NCBI RefSeq assembly: GCF_048128805.1
Contig: NC_136000.1
Coordinates: 18,627,796 to 18,691,795, forward strand
DNA: 64,000 bases
From: Centroberyx gerrardi
Lineage: Eukaryota > Chordata > Actinopteri > Beryciformes > Berycidae
Direction of reading: 5' to 3'
Shown here: positions 48,932-61,321 of the stretch, piece after piece
How the letters are laid out: the number at the start of each line of letters is the position of its first letter
Numbering within the stretch: the stretch's first letter is position 1
Position numbers and translations under genes: made by a program
Notes under the pieces: generated by a model
What the model saw: the letters and a program-made list of their open reading frames with translations, nothing else
What the model was told of the DNA's origin: nothing
Databases searched by the model: none

Positions 48932-50210
48932 AGTAATTTTGTGAGTTTTCTGGACTTGATGAGTTTTTGGACTTATTGGAAAAGTGGGTGAACCAGGAAC
49001 TCAAAGAGGATGAATCCCATTAAACAACCACCAATGCAAACTAACAAAAAGTTAGTATTTAGAAGGATTTACTTTATTTTCTTGAAAAGACAATTTTCAT
49101 GTCACTTATATATCATGTAGGTATTGTCTGATACTACTTTTTCCAATAACATATTAAAAATTGTTACATGAAGATTTATGTCAATTTAAAAAGGTCAGTA
49201 ACTCTATTGTATGAATAAAAAGAGTTAACTGAGTTTGATTTACCCTCCACAACATCCCAGTGTAAATAGATCAAATGTTGCTTAACACTTTCAGTCTGGA
49301 ATCCAAATTTAGAAATTAGTTTTGCCTTTGGGCATTTGAGGAATGGGGTCACAGCAGAGACAAGGCAGTGGCCCATTTTTGACCCAATCCAAAAAAAAAA
49401 AAATCCCCTCTCCTATTCATTGAAAATTCACAGAATATGCAGAAAAATGTATAGACAAGTATAGGTTGTTCAAATAAACAATCCATCATAGCCAGGGGGA
49501 CACGGACACACACAACAACATTATGAATTGTGTAGTGATTAAATGTCTTTATTTATGTATTGTATGTATTACGAGAAGAGGAATACTTGGCCTATGTTAT
49601 TTCGGTTATTTCTCATCATGCACGAGAGGGAACCAACGCTACTAAACAGCAGCGGAAGTGGTTGTCATGTGACAGGGACATTTTCAACAAACACGGAAGT
49701 GTCTTGTTTTTGGTCGACAGCTGTCAAATGCCCCTTTGTATTCGGGCTGCAGATGTACAGTTTTCAATCTGTTATTTACACAGCAAGAGACTGACGTGAA
49801 CAACGACAGTGGAACCTGCAGTAGGTAAAATTAAACCGCCGTAGTAGCTTCGCTTGTATTTTAGCTAGCAAGCTAATGTGATGATGGCTCATTCAGCCTG
49901 CTACAGGAGCAGTCGGCTTAACTGACATGAAAGTTATTTAACGTTACAGCATGCTGCATTTCAAATAACTTCATTGCAGTAACTGAGCAGCTGTAGACGA
50001 TGATAAAACAAGCTTATTACTGAATGTAAAGCCAGTGTGTTTCTGGATTTTACCCATTGGTTTCATAGTTCCTCAAGGTTGTTCTCTCCATTGTTTTCTA
50101 GCGTTTTGTTTAATGTCACGTGTTTATGTTGCTGACTTCGGTGAATTTGATACAGTACCTTTGCAGCAGGACGTTTCTAAAAAGAGGTTTGCATCTGCAG
50201 CGTCTTCATC
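48932..50210 (+). other. Intergenic DNA and kxd1 promoter/5'UTR
   Basis: 48932-49500 is AT-rich with no recognised element. 49640-49880 looks like the kxd1 promoter. It has an ETS-type GCGGAAGTG (49652-49660), an E-box/M-box GTCATGTGAC (49664-49673), a second GGAAGTG near 49695, and a TTAGCTAGCAAGCTAA word at 49861-49876. Confidence 0.5.
49664..49673. promoter_or_regulatory. M-box/CLEAR-like E-box (GTCATGTGAC)
   Basis: TCATGTGA is the M-box bound by MiT/TFE factors (MITF, TFE3, TFEB). It is one base from the CLEAR consensus GTCACGTGAC. It lies about 540 bp upstream of the kxd1 ATG. KXD1 is a lysosome-positioning protein, so control by TFEB-type factors is a reasonable but untested inference. 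Confidence 0.4.
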
Positions 50211-51600
50211 ATGGTGGAGCCCACGGCATCTGGCATGTTCTGCAACAGGATGCTGAGCATGGTCAACTCTGAGGATGTCAACGCCATCATCCAGGCTCAG
50301 AGACACATGTGAGTATCACGCTCTGACGAGGCTGCTCAGCTTCATGTGGGGATATATAAAATGACTGCACTGCTGAGAAACCTGCCCCATTCTTTGTAAA
50401 AATGGAACCTGAAGATTGTTTGTGCTTTGCTGACTTTACTCTGAAACCAGGCTGGACCGCTTTGAGAAAACCAATGAAATGCTGATAAACTTCAACGGGC
50501 TGTCCAACGTGCGGCTGCAGCAGATGAACGAGCACTTCATGCTCCACACCCGCACCCTCGTGGAGATGAAGAAAGATCTGGACAGCATCTTCCGGAGGAT
50601 CAGGTGAGTCATGGTCTCCCCCCCCCCCCCCCCCCCCAGACCAAACACACACACACAGCCTCGACCCTGTGATTAATGGTCTCACTCCTCTGTTCCTCCA
50701 GGACGCTGAAGGGAAAGATTGCTAAGCAGTACCCAGAAGCTTTCAGCAGTGAGTTGGCTTTTTCAGTACATTCATCATGCCATAACCACCTGACACTGTC
50801 AATGCCTGTCTTATCAGTTGGTCTAAACAGAGGAAAATTGGACATAACTTGTGTCCAGTTTTTCCAGATTTCACTCCTTTTGTGTTTATGCTCATCATGT
50901 TGAAAACACTTCAACTCTAAATAACCACCTTTAAAGTCTTATATTGTTAAAAGTATCTTAAAAACGAGACAGTAATACAAAAGTAAGTTCCTGTAACAAC
51001 ATGAACTGTTTTCAGTTCAAAACTACCATGGTATTATGTCTTGAGACACACTAGTCTTATTCTAATTGCAACAAAACTGGACAGCCGTAAGACACAAAAC
51101 TCCAGTGTCTCAAGACAAAGTGATGTCTAAAGATATTTAATGTCTTAAAGACACAAAATCTGGCTCTTATGTCTCAAGACGTGCTCTTTAATGTCTGAAG
51201 ACAAATGCTGTATGTCTTCAGTTTAAGTCTGAAGATGTCTTTAGATGTCTTGATATACAGAAATATCTCCAGACATCATGTTTTCAGTTATTAAGACATC
51301 TCAAGGCATGGCGATGACTGGGTATGATCTTTTTTTTTGACAGATATCCATGAGTCTCCCATCCTGGAGGATGACGATGACGAGTTTGACCCGATTCCCC
51401 CCAGTGTTGCCACGACAGTCATGACGGCGACCTCGGAGCAGAGCACAGAGTCCTGCGACACGAGTCCGGACGTGATCTCCCCCACCGTGAGCCGATGCTC
51501 CGAGGATCTCTCTCAGGAGCCGCCAGACACGCCCACCTCCGACATCCCAGACACAGCCGTCCTGAGGGACGAGGGTCCCGACTCGGTACCTGCAGAGTAG
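50211..51600 (+). CDS. kxd1: KxDL motif-containing protein 1 (BORC subunit)
   Basis: Subunit of the BLOC-one-related complex (BORC), which couples lysosomes to Arl8 and kinesin for outward movement. Four coding exons: 50211-50308, 50451-50603, 50702-50748, 51344-51600, giving 184 aa (human 176). The N-terminal KxDL domain includes [54 protein letters not shown] and KQYPEAFS. The KKDL within it is the name-giving motif. The C-terminal part is acidic and Ser/Thr-rich ([30 protein letters not shown]), matching the human tail. All phases agree. It follows sinhcaf in tandem and precedes ergic2. Confidence 0.95.
51036..51300. repeat. Cluster of palindromic GTCT(N)AAGAC words in kxd1 intron 3
   Basis: At least eight copies or near copies of an interrupted palindrome (atgtcttgagacaca, gtgtctcaagacaaag, tgtcttaaagacaca, atgtctcaagac, atgtctgaagacaaa and others) occur within 265 bases, ending just before the exon 4 acceptor. 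Confidence 0.75.
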
Positions 51601-51693
51601 AGCGACCGTGCGGCTGCAGCTCGATCTGACGGTCCTCACCTCCTCTCTCAAATGCACCGCGCTTTTTGAATGAAAACTGATGAATGGACAGTC

Positions 51694-52141
51694 CAGAGTT
51701 GGGGCCAAGTGAATTGAGAATCCATGGTAAATTCCAATTCTACTCCTGGAGTTGGAACTGGAGTTGGAAACAGAATTGGAATTGAATTGGAATGAAAGGA
51801 AACAGAATTGAATTCCATTAAATTCCATTAAATTCCACTTCCAAGACAGTTGAACAAATCAAATACATTCAATCATAATGTATGTATTAGGATTACATGC
51901 ATCAAATACCACTTGAAAGGTACCTTTAACATTTTATGATATTCAGTATTGATAATAAGACTCTGTGCAATCTCAGATATGTGGTAAGAAAAAACAAAAA
52001 AACATGGAATTTCACAGAATTTCACTGAATTAAATTCAACTGCCTGAAATTCCAATTCAGTTCCAATTCTGTTTCCTGAAGGTTTTTTCCAGTTCCTCAG
52101 TTGGAGCTGATGAGTTCATTCATGAATTGACCCCAACCCTG
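51694..52141. mobile_element. Non-autonomous DNA transposon, hAT-like termini
   Basis: The left end CAGAGTTGGGGCCAAGTGAA matches the complement of the right end (ttgaccccaaccctg). Inside, inverted GGAATTG / CAATTCC words recur on both arms. The CAG...CTG termini resemble hAT elements. No matching 8-base target duplication was seen (ggacagtc versus tttacgat), so the family is uncertain. Confidence 0.6.
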
Positions 52142-52659
52142 TTTACGATATCTGCATAATTTTTCAGTCATTAATCTATCTACACAATGCTGATAGAGCA
52201 TCACAGCCTTGATTCTGGCAGTGGCTATGAACTGTTTACAATAATGATGGGATTTTTGTTGACATGCTTGCTAAACCTGTCCAGCACTAAAAACAGTGCC
52301 GATAACACTTGAAGTTGTGTTAAAGAACTAAATCCTCTGTTATTGACAGTGAATTGGGGCAGTGGTCCTCAATTATCATGTGAATAAGTTCATTTTATTT
52401 ATTTTTATTTTTTTTCATTTTTGGAGATACACAGTTAACTAAAGGCAGCCATCTGTCTTGATGATGAGTCCCCATGTTAGAGGAAAGACAGAATTTATCA
52501 CAACGTTCACAACCTACCTGAATGCTATTAGGGCTTGCAAGTAATTACTAGGTACCGGCACATATTATGATATTGTCTGTGTATTGCAACATCTATGGAC
52601 ACTTGTTAGTAACAGGGAGTATGTTTGTTAATGCATACATAAATGTTTTCAACAGCGTT

Positions 52660-52810
52660 TAATAAGATGCATTATTGATCCCCATAGGGAATCACAGGGA
52701 GGACAGATTACAGGGTCAGCTACAGATCAGCGTCTTGCTCAAGGACACTTCAGCAGGGCAGGAGCTTACCAATGTAAGAGCTGGAAACAGGACGGTCTCT
52801 CTAACCACTA
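52660..52810 (+). repeat. Dispersed teleost repeat fragment
   Basis: attattgatccccatagggaa, followed by ggtcagctacagatcagcg and cttgctcaaggacacttcag. These words recur throughout fish genomes as a retroelement 3' region. A related piece is at 63831-63990. Confidence 0.6.
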
Positions 52811-52978
52811 GTTTTTGTTTTAACTTGAACTTAATGTGAGAATTGTGATTATGTCATGATTAAATGTTTTTTTGCTTAAGTATCTGTACAAGAAATGTCG
52901 TTCATAAACCGTGTCCTGTGTGATAACATGAGACTGAGTGAGTTAGATCTAAAACTGTAATAAATCGACGGTTAGCTG

Positions 52979-52994
52979 CCAAAAGAGGGCGCTA
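52979..52994 (+). promoter_or_regulatory. Putative CTCF site between kxd1 and ergic2
   Basis: CCAAAAGAGGGCGCTA matches the core AGRKGGCRS of the vertebrate CTCF consensus, with mismatches only at the two bases after CCA. It falls 15 bases after the kxd1 polyadenylation signal and 414 bp before the ergic2 ATG. Confidence 0.4.
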
Positions 52995-53407
52995 AGTCAG
53001 AATGGGTGCAGTTTTCCGACCGACTACGGGGTCAAAGGGCAAGATAGTCCACAACAGTTAACAGATAGTTATGCTGCTAGCCGGAGATACTTTATGTTTG
53101 GTGAATTCCTGATGTTTGACTGTGAAAAGGAGCACCTTAACCGCGGACGAAGCTGACGGTACGATAAAGTTATTTCTCTTACATTGACCGCACACAGTTT
53201 GCTGTTAGCTTCCTACATCCTGATGCTAAACGAGCTAGCTTGGTTGCTTTCATGGCCAACGTCAGCATAGGGAAGCACGGAGTAGTTACAGGTAAACAAA
53301 TTACTTCACACTGTCCGTCGCACAGACTTAATAGTTAACGTTAACCCATGATATTTTACACAGTCACTTTATGAGGGGTCGTCCAAAGCCACACCGTTGC
53401 TCCCAAG

Positions 53408-56400
53408 ATGAGGAGACTGACCAAGAAGAAGGCTTTGAATTTAGTGAGGGAGTTGGATGCTTTCCCCAAAGTCCCTGAGAGCTACGTGGAGGCCACAGCG
53501 AGCGGTGGGACAGGTAAACAGGAAACACCAGACAATGTAGCCTTCAATTAGGGAGGGAATAATTTACACCGTGACTCATTTTGCAACTCTTTACACCTTC
53601 TAGTGTCTTTGATAGCATTCACTTTCATGGCTGTCCTTGCCTTCCTGGAATTCTTTGTGTACAGAGACACATGGATGAAGTATGAGTATGAGGTGGACAA
53701 AGATTTCAGCAGGTAAGAGCTGAAGAAATGGCTTTAAAATCTGTGTCTTGAATACAGACTTGATAGTGTATTTACTTGAGTTCTAGCCTAATTGTGTCTT
53801 CTCATCATTCACAGTAAATTGAGAATAAATGTTGACATCACGGTGGCCATGAGATGCCAGTGTAAGTACTAAGATTGATGTATTTGTGTTTAAATTCTGT
53901 AAAAAGTAGCACTCACTCATACCTAGTTCACAGTTACATCATGAAGTGTTTGAATTGTGTATTTGTGGATGAATGCAGATATAGGTGCAGATGTCCTAGA
54001 TCTGGCAGAGACCATGGTTGCATCTGATGGCTTAAAATATGAACCAGTGAGTATGAGCGCGTACACGGTGCTTCAGCAACTTATTCACCCTCTACTAAAG
54101 TTGAGGAGCTAAGAGTAACACTAGACAGTGATAAAGTGGGATCTCGAAATCCAAAAAAGCACACAATAGCCTTTGTTCTCACCCTTCATTCTTCTTCCTT
54201 ACAAGCCAATTTTGTTATTTGCATAAGGGGAAGTTACATTGAATCCTTTGTATTGGTTGTGTTTCTGTGTTTCTGTGACAGTACCTTTCTTTTGTTTTGC
54301 GGTCACATTCTAGGTCAACTTTGAGCTTTCTCCACAGCAAAGATTATGGCACATGTAAGATTTAATTTATTAACTTGCATAAGATTCACTTCTGTAACCT
54401 CTCATCTATTTACAGAGACTCCCTAAAGGGATATGGTGACATGTTCAACTTTGGTCTGTTGTTTACCTTCGCCAGGCAGTTGTCTTTTTGTGGCAAAAAG
54501 TGTTTATATTTACACTTCAGCTGAGCATTGGAAGCATTGTTTGCAACTCTAAAGGACACCAAATTATATTGGGTGCCTAGCTCAGTTGGGACCATTTGGT
54601 TTTCCATTTGTAGAAATGACAGTGCTATCAAGCAGGACAAACTTTACATCTAGAAGCTTTTATTGTCTCATTTCATACTTTAATTTTTGCTCTTAACCTT
54701 TGCTCCCCTGTCCCTCACCGTCAGGACTCTGCTGCACATCCAGGAGCGTCTGAGAGAGGAACACTCGCTCCAGGACGTTCTCTTCAAGACCGCGCTGAAA
54801 GGAGCTCCTCCTGCTCAGCCTCCCAGGTATGTGCTGCTCAAGATGGGCTCTTTTCTGTGTTGGGGGTGGGGTGGGTGTTAGGGGCTGAAAATATGATCAG
54901 TATGATGAGTATGTAGTTTTGGTGATGAAATAACTTCTTGGTACTTTTATTCCCCCCCCATGTTGCTGTTTTTCCCCTAGCGAGGACAGTGCCACTCCCC
55001 CTGGTGCCTGCAGGATACATGGACATATGTACGTCAACAAGGTCGCAGGAAACTTCCACGTTACTGTGGGCAAGTACGTATCCACATGGCAATAAACACT
55101 GCACTCAAAACGAGACTGTTTAGTAATCATTAGAGATTCAACACCTAGGTATGACTGACCGTATCAATTTATCAATGTGTTGTTTCACACCCTTCATCCT
55201 AAATGATAATGTTAGAAGTATAGGACGATAGCAGCCTTGCAGAGCCTGACCTCTGACCTTTTCGTCCCCCCCACAGGGCCATCCCACATCCCAGAGGCCA
55301 CGCCCATCTAGCTGCCCTTGTTAGTCATGACAGTGAGTTTCTTATTCTTTTGACAAAGCCTTGGGACACTTTATACTGTACACATGAATTAAAGTAAGTA
55401 CATGTGTACTGTATATATGTGTTTATTTTTTGACAGCATGACGTTAATATATCTTAAGTCACGCTATAACTCAAGTGAGATAAAACTACTGAAACTACAC
55501 TTTTTTTTGGCTGATTATTGACTGTTTTGACTTGTATTACAGCTTATAACTTCTCCCACCGGATCGACCACCTGTCGTTTGGAGAGGAGATCCCAGGGAT
55601 TATCAACCCTCTGGACGGGACAGAGAAAATCTCTCCTGATCGTATGTTTGTGTTGTCAAATACTAGATGAGTCGTCTTTTCAAACTTAAATGTTATGTAG
55701 TATATAGTTGATATAGTTCATAGGTACTGTTTCCACCAGAATTAAACCATTTCTATCCTTTGAGCTTAAGAAGGTCTCTAATTTCCTTTTTTTTTTAAGA
55801 CACTCAAAAGTCCTCTCACATCTTTTGCAGCAGCAAGGCACTAAACCTGGTGCCAAAATGCCAAACGACATCATCCGAATTTTAACAACTGCACAGTGGT
55901 TGGCTGTTAGCTTTACAATCAATTTTGCTGATTACTTTTTCAGCACAGCTGGGTCTCTCCGCTAGCGAAACTCCCTCCACAAGATCCTCAGGAACAACCT
56001 TTTTGGCTGCTAAAGTGTAGATTAAAGATAAAAGGTGACCAGGTCTTTGCCTTCAGTGCTGTTAGACTTTGGAATTCAGGGAAGCAAAACTGCTACCATC
56101 TATCAAACAACATTTTAAACACTTGCAAACTTGCTATTTTGTAATGTTATATCATGAAGTTCAAGTCACTGTTAACCCCTTGTTTTCTTTTAATGTATGC
56201 TTTTATGTTTATTTTTTCTCTTACGTGTACTATTTTGTCTTTTTGTACAACACTTAACCAATGTTTTAGGAAAAAATGCCGTATATAAAGTTAATTATTC
56301 TTATCGTACATTACGCATTGATTCTTTAACCCCTGCTTCACTGAGCTCTACGGTGACAGACATTTTTAATGTTTCTCTCCAGATAACCACATGTTTCAGT

Positions 56401-57921
56401 ACTTCATCACCATAGTGCCCACCAAACTGAACACCTACCAGATCTCTGCGGACACACACCAGTACTCAGTCACTGAGCGGGTAGGTTTGAGTTTATACCA
56501 TTTTATATGTTTGTTTACCTCAACTTGTGTCTTGATGTACTAACAGTATGTTCTGTATATGCTTATTACCCCTCTTGTTCTTATACAGGAGCGGGCCATA
56601 AACCATGCTGCAGGCAGCCATGGAGTCTCAGGGATTTTTATGAAATATGACATCAGCTCCCTAATGGTTAAAGTCACTGAGCAGCACATGCCTCTCTGGC
56701 AATTTCTCGTCCGACTCTGTGGCATCGTTGGAGGCATTTTCTCCACCACAGGTCTGAACCTCTCACACACACTCTCTCTCTCTCTCCCTCTTTCTCTTGC
56801 TCTTCTAGCACACAGCACATGCATAACAAGGCCTTGGTACCCCCACACAAAATTGGGTACTGCTTCACGCTATGCCAGATACATCTTTAACACATCACAC
56901 ATACCCCTTTCGTATCATTCTCCTTCTATGTCAAACTGCGTGCTTCCTTGGTCACATACAAACATTCCAACCTCTTGGAGCAGGACTTGAGACTTTGACA
57001 AATCACTCGGCGTCTAATCCAGCAAGAAGCATTCATTAAAAAACAATTAACTTTTAAAACTGGCTTGCCAGGTTTTTGTGCAGAAATATCGGAGACCATG
57101 GGAGGAGGGTAATGAACTTGGTCTCTTCTGGTATGCTGAAGATGATGGAGCAACTGGCAAGCCCATTTTAAAAGTTGAAATTTTATTGGAATAAGTGCTG
57201 CTTGGTAGATTAGATGTTTGCTGAAATGAGGAGTGGAATTTAACGGCTTGGAAAAAGCCAGAAAACCATGCTGTATGAATTATTTATGGATGTGTGTGAG
57301 CAAGGAAACATTAAGTTCTCAAACACCGACATGCAGTTTGAGTTGACATCCTCTCCTACATAAAGACAGAACAGCTAACATAACCATAACATAATGGGTC
57401 TTTATTCCCTTACAGGCATGCTTCACGGGATGGTGGGCTTCATGGTTGATGTGGTTTGCTGTCATTTCCGAATGGGAGTTTACAGACATCCGGAGGTAAG
57501 GGAACAAATGTATGAATGCAAGCCTTGCAGACAGAGAAAGAGAGCATTACAGTTTAATTGAAATGTTACTTCAGGTTGTTGTGTTGCGTATGTTATATAC
57601 GTTTAAACAAACTTGAGTGGGCAGTCCACTCACCTTTTTTTAGTATTTTGTTTTTTATTCAGACAGCTGGAAAGTAGAGAGTGAGACAGAGTAGGAGAGA
57701 AAGTCCTGGCAGGATTTGATCCTTGGCCAGGAGTTGGCACATGCAGTATGTGATGGTCTTAACTGCTCGACTGTCTGGACACTGTTAAAAGTGAGAGTTT
57801 TGAGTTCCTATTTTAAACACTACAGCTCACGATTTCTTATCCCCTCCTTCCTCAGGAGGATCCTCCGAACGAGCAGCTGATTAATGAAGATCCAGTTCCT
57901 ACAGAAAATCACACTCAGTGA
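53408..57921 (+). CDS. ergic2: ERGIC and Golgi protein 2 (Erv41 orthologue)
   Basis: Cargo-receptor-like protein cycling between ER, ERGIC and Golgi, working with ERGIC3/ERGIC1. 13 coding exons: 53408-53513, 53604-53712, 53815-53861, 53979-54046, 54314-54354, 54725-54826, 54981-55073, 55277-55332, 55543-55641, 56383-56480, 56589-56751, 57416-57495, 57856-57921, giving 375 aa (human 377). It starts MRRLTKKKALNLVRELDAFP. One membrane segment is at about residues 37-55 (SLIAFTFMAVLAFLEFFVY) and a second at about 308-335 (WQFLVRLCGIVGGIF onward). The lumenal domain between them carries CRIHGHMYVNKVAGNFHVTV, HPRGHAHLAALV and HAAGSHGVSGIFMKYD. All phases agree. The short acidic tail (EDPPNEQLINEDPVP) faces the cytosol in this family. 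Confidence 0.96.
55925..56310 (+). mobile_element. Decayed L2/Maui-type LINE 3' end
   Basis: Within ergic2 intron 9 a broken frame reads IKGDQVFAFSAVRLWNS (56028-56078). This resembles the C-terminal GDRAFSVAAPKLWNSLP signature of fish L2 reverse transcriptases. T-rich DNA and a tataaagttaattatt tail follow, the usual 3' end of these elements. Confidence 0.6.
57645..57785 (-). mobile_element. tRNA-derived SINE fragment, minus strand
   Basis: The minus strand reads GCAGTTAAGACCATCACATA, then GGATCAAATCCTGCCAGGAC and TTTCTCTCCTACTCTGTC, the same body as the segment at 31145-31300. Located in the last ergic2 intron. Confidence 0.55.
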
Positions 57922-58406
57922 CACGAGTCCCTAGACTCAACTAGTAGACGTCTCTCCTTGCAGTTTCCTCCCCTAGTCTAGCCCACTAGGCAGCCATGGA
58001 ATAACCAGGAACTCTGGGAAACACAATGTTTACAGGTTGCTTTGTTATGAAACGAGTCCCTGCTTCATTCAAAATTCTGTAAATATTTTTATGATTTTTA
58101 ATTTGTGGGTGTAAGCCACTCATGACTGTTCATCCATCCGGGAAGCATTAACACTCAAGACCTACGCTATTTTCGTCAATGTCAGTATCCCTGGCAACCT
58201 GCACCAGGAATAACTGGCAACCATTCTCAGGAAAGCAATTGTAACACAAATTATGTACACCATCATTGTAGATCTGACCTCATTATATATGATGCCAGCT
58301 GGTGTTATAGGGGGATTGTGTGAAAAGGCTAGAAGGATGCCAGATTCCCTCCCAAATGTGCCTATGTATGGATAATGAGTTTTACATATATGAGGCTGAT
58401 TTGACA

Positions 58407-58412
58407 AATAAA
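58407..58412 (+). terminator. ergic2 polyadenylation signal
   Basis: AATAAA within aaataaataaataataaaa, about 490 bases after the ergic2 stop. The opposite-strand signal of magi2 lies about 165 bases further on. Confidence 0.6.
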
Positions 58413-58574
58413 TAAATAATAAAATCCACCTTCAACTTAATTTGCATTCATTTTCCATATTTGGTATAGTCTCTTGGAATATTTTCATCATTACTCTTGT
58501 AATTAAAAAAAAATAAAAATGGTTATCAGTAAAATAATCTCTGAAAAAAAGAATATTTTACACCATGTCAAGAG

Positions 58575-61321
58575 TTTATTTGACAGTATTTCAGAATATC
58601 TTTCAGTAAACAAGTTTTTTGTTTTTTAGCAAAATGTAATATATCAGTACTGTCGCATTTCATAAAAATAGTTGTTCACGTCTTTGAAACTACAGTATCA
58701 ATGATACAGTAAACCATATTTGTAGGAATACAGCTGTACAGGGTGGATAATACACAGTTAACACTACACAGTTATACTTGATCTCAATGGGGATTCATGA
58801 ACGTGCCATCCTTCACAGATTCCAATATAGCAATTTTTTTTTCTGTATACAAAATCACTCACAGCAGGCAGGGGACGGCCTCGACGGAGACAGAGGGCTG
58901 GATGACATATTCTTTCACCTTTTCTGAACTTGGACATTTGTACATACAGTAAACACATTTCTACAGCCTAATGGCACATTCGCACGCTCCTCGTTAACAA
59001 GTTAACCGGTAAATTTATCATGAACTACAGTTGTATGCAATGTATTAATGTTCAGGTCAGCTCAGAAAAGTCACGACCAACAATATCAATAATGACAAAA
59101 CGTTTTTTACTTAATGCATATGTTTTGATCATGTCTTGGGAACCACTGCAGGTCTGTTTTACTGTTTTATGCACAAGGTCATTCTAGTTAACCAGTCGGA
59201 TTTATGACTTGGTTGGCCTTGGAGGTAAACTCATAAGTCTACCAGTATACCAGTTTACGAGTATAGCCTGGAGGTGCCATCATGTTGCATTCAGTCAATA
59301 CATTGTCACAATGCATTGTGATTCTTTTTTTAAACCTCATCTAGTCCTCCGGTACTAAAAGGCTCTGGGAGCAAGATTGGTGATTTATTTTTAATGAGAG
59401 CAAACATCTTGTGGAGAGAAATGGAGGATATCAAAATGGAGAAATGCAGGAGGATAGTGACTTCATGTTGTGTGTTTCAGTTTAATAGCAGCATGCCTTT
59501 ACTCTATGCCAGTGACAAACTTTGTGACTCCAACAGATGTGTCATTGCATTTCAGATATCATCTAAAATGTTGGGTTCAGATTTAACAAGCATTGGCACC
59601 ACGTGCGACAATGCAAAGTTGGTATATTTTCTCCATAGAACAGATCAATAAAGCTGAAATGAGGCTCATTTGACACAACAGAAACCAAAGCCCACTTAGA
59701 TAACACTGTCTTCATCCACTTTTGCAGGTCTGCTCTCCAAGAGGAGAACATAATGCTACAGGCTACATTTGATCCCCTTTAGAACACTAGGGGAAAAGGG
59801 CAAATACTGATACAGGCTGTACAGTTGAGAGTGCATCAAGATAATTGTATATATAGCTTGGGGATTAATCCAAAGAGAAGCAGGCTCCACAACCCAATAG
59901 TTTGTTGATATGTGTACATGGCCACTAACATCTGTTTTGCATTCAATTTCCAAAACAAACTTAAAACGAAAAAAGACTATCGATCACAATGGTAACAGCT
60001 CTGCATTAGTTTCAGTAAGGCACTCCGCCCCACCTCATATCCCATCGGCCTCCTCTTCCCCGCACCGACGCCCCTCTCCCACAGTGATGTGGTACACTTA
60101 GCACAGTAAAAGGCATAGAAATGGGAAATACAGACTGGACAAAATCTTCTGTTGAGCATTAAATGAATACAACACAGCTTATAATTCTGCACAATGACTG
60201 CATGATTGATTTGTGATCAGGTTGCGTACATAACCCACAGAACAGTAATATGAGTTCTTGTCAAGCCAACTGTTTTCAGCCACTCAAAAGTTCAATTTGA
60301 TGAAAAAAAGATTTTTGTTTCACATGAGTACCAAATGGTTAGCTCCACAGAGGATACCCTCTCTATATTCTACCTCTAAAAGACATGTCAGTCCCTGTAT
60401 AATGACATGGTGGTTAACGTCCATGCACAAGACCGCCGCCTCCCTCAGCAGTCTGGGTTCGGTGACTTCCACAGTCTTTGATATGTAGTTATAGATGAGG
60501 CCATGGAAATATGGATCTTAAAATACCGTCCTGATGTTTTTTTTTTTCCTTTACAATGTATCTAACTACAACACTGCCTCAAAAAAACACCAACAGGTAT
60601 GTTTTTGAGATTACCAAATGTACATATTTTTCACATCTTTACATTTACAGTATATGATATATTGATAGGCATGTGAGATCTAACATATGTCTTGTTAACC
60701 GCGCTGTCTCTTGGGTTAGTGCCATGTCCTCCAGGAGCTCATGTTTCAGGAGAAGTTTCAGTGTCACTGCCTCCATCTGACACAGATCTGCAGTCTCGTT
60801 CTCTCCACTGCGCAGAAAGAAAATAGAGCAGAAGTAAATCTCTTCAATGTATATCTCTCTCTCCTGCGAGAAGCCTCGTCCCATCTGAGGTTACGTTGCA
60901 CTAACCATTCAATCTGAGCCAGATATGGTTGAGTGGTTAAAGGTACACGTCGAAAAGCACAACTCCGCTCAGCATCGTACATTGTTACTCCATCTGTGAT
61001 CAGATCAATAAGTCTCATGTCTGAGGGTCTGAAATGACTAGGTATTGAGTCTCCATCATGTTTTATACTGTATATTACAATAGCTGTGGAAGTCCCTCTG
61101 TTTTTTTTAAGGTGGTGGGTGTAATAATCATCTTGTACGAACAAATGAAACATAAAATATGATTTCAGAAGTTGATGGAGAAAAAAAACAGGGCAGAAAA
61201 GACAGAAAGAAAGGGAGAGAGAGCGAGGGAGATATATTTCTCGAAGATCTGATAGTGAATTGAATGGGGAGCCTAAATCGAGCCAGACAGTCTGATCCGG
61301 TCCAAACCAGCTAGATCCAGT
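58575..61321 (-). other. magi2: magi2 3'UTR
   Basis: About 2.7 kb of AT-rich sequence between the magi2 stop and a minus-strand AATAAA at 58580-58575. Minus-strand frames here (for example 61153-60764) have no recognised homology and are taken as chance. Confidence 0.5.

Larger units (their letters stand above)
51601..52964 (+). other. kxd1 3'UTR
   Basis: Runs from the stop to a likely polyadenylation signal AATAAA at 52959-52964. It contains a non-autonomous transposon (51694-52141) and a retroelement fragment (52660-52810). Confidence 0.5.

Noticed and set aside
54571-54592. Pol III A-box-like word gcctagctcagttggga in ergic2 intron 5
   Set aside because: No tRNA structure follows. At most a very short SINE scrap.
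60764-61153. 129-aa minus-strand frame between the magi2 stop and 3' end
   Set aside because: No splice context, signal or recognised homology, and it lies in the expected magi2 3'UTR. It was not called.
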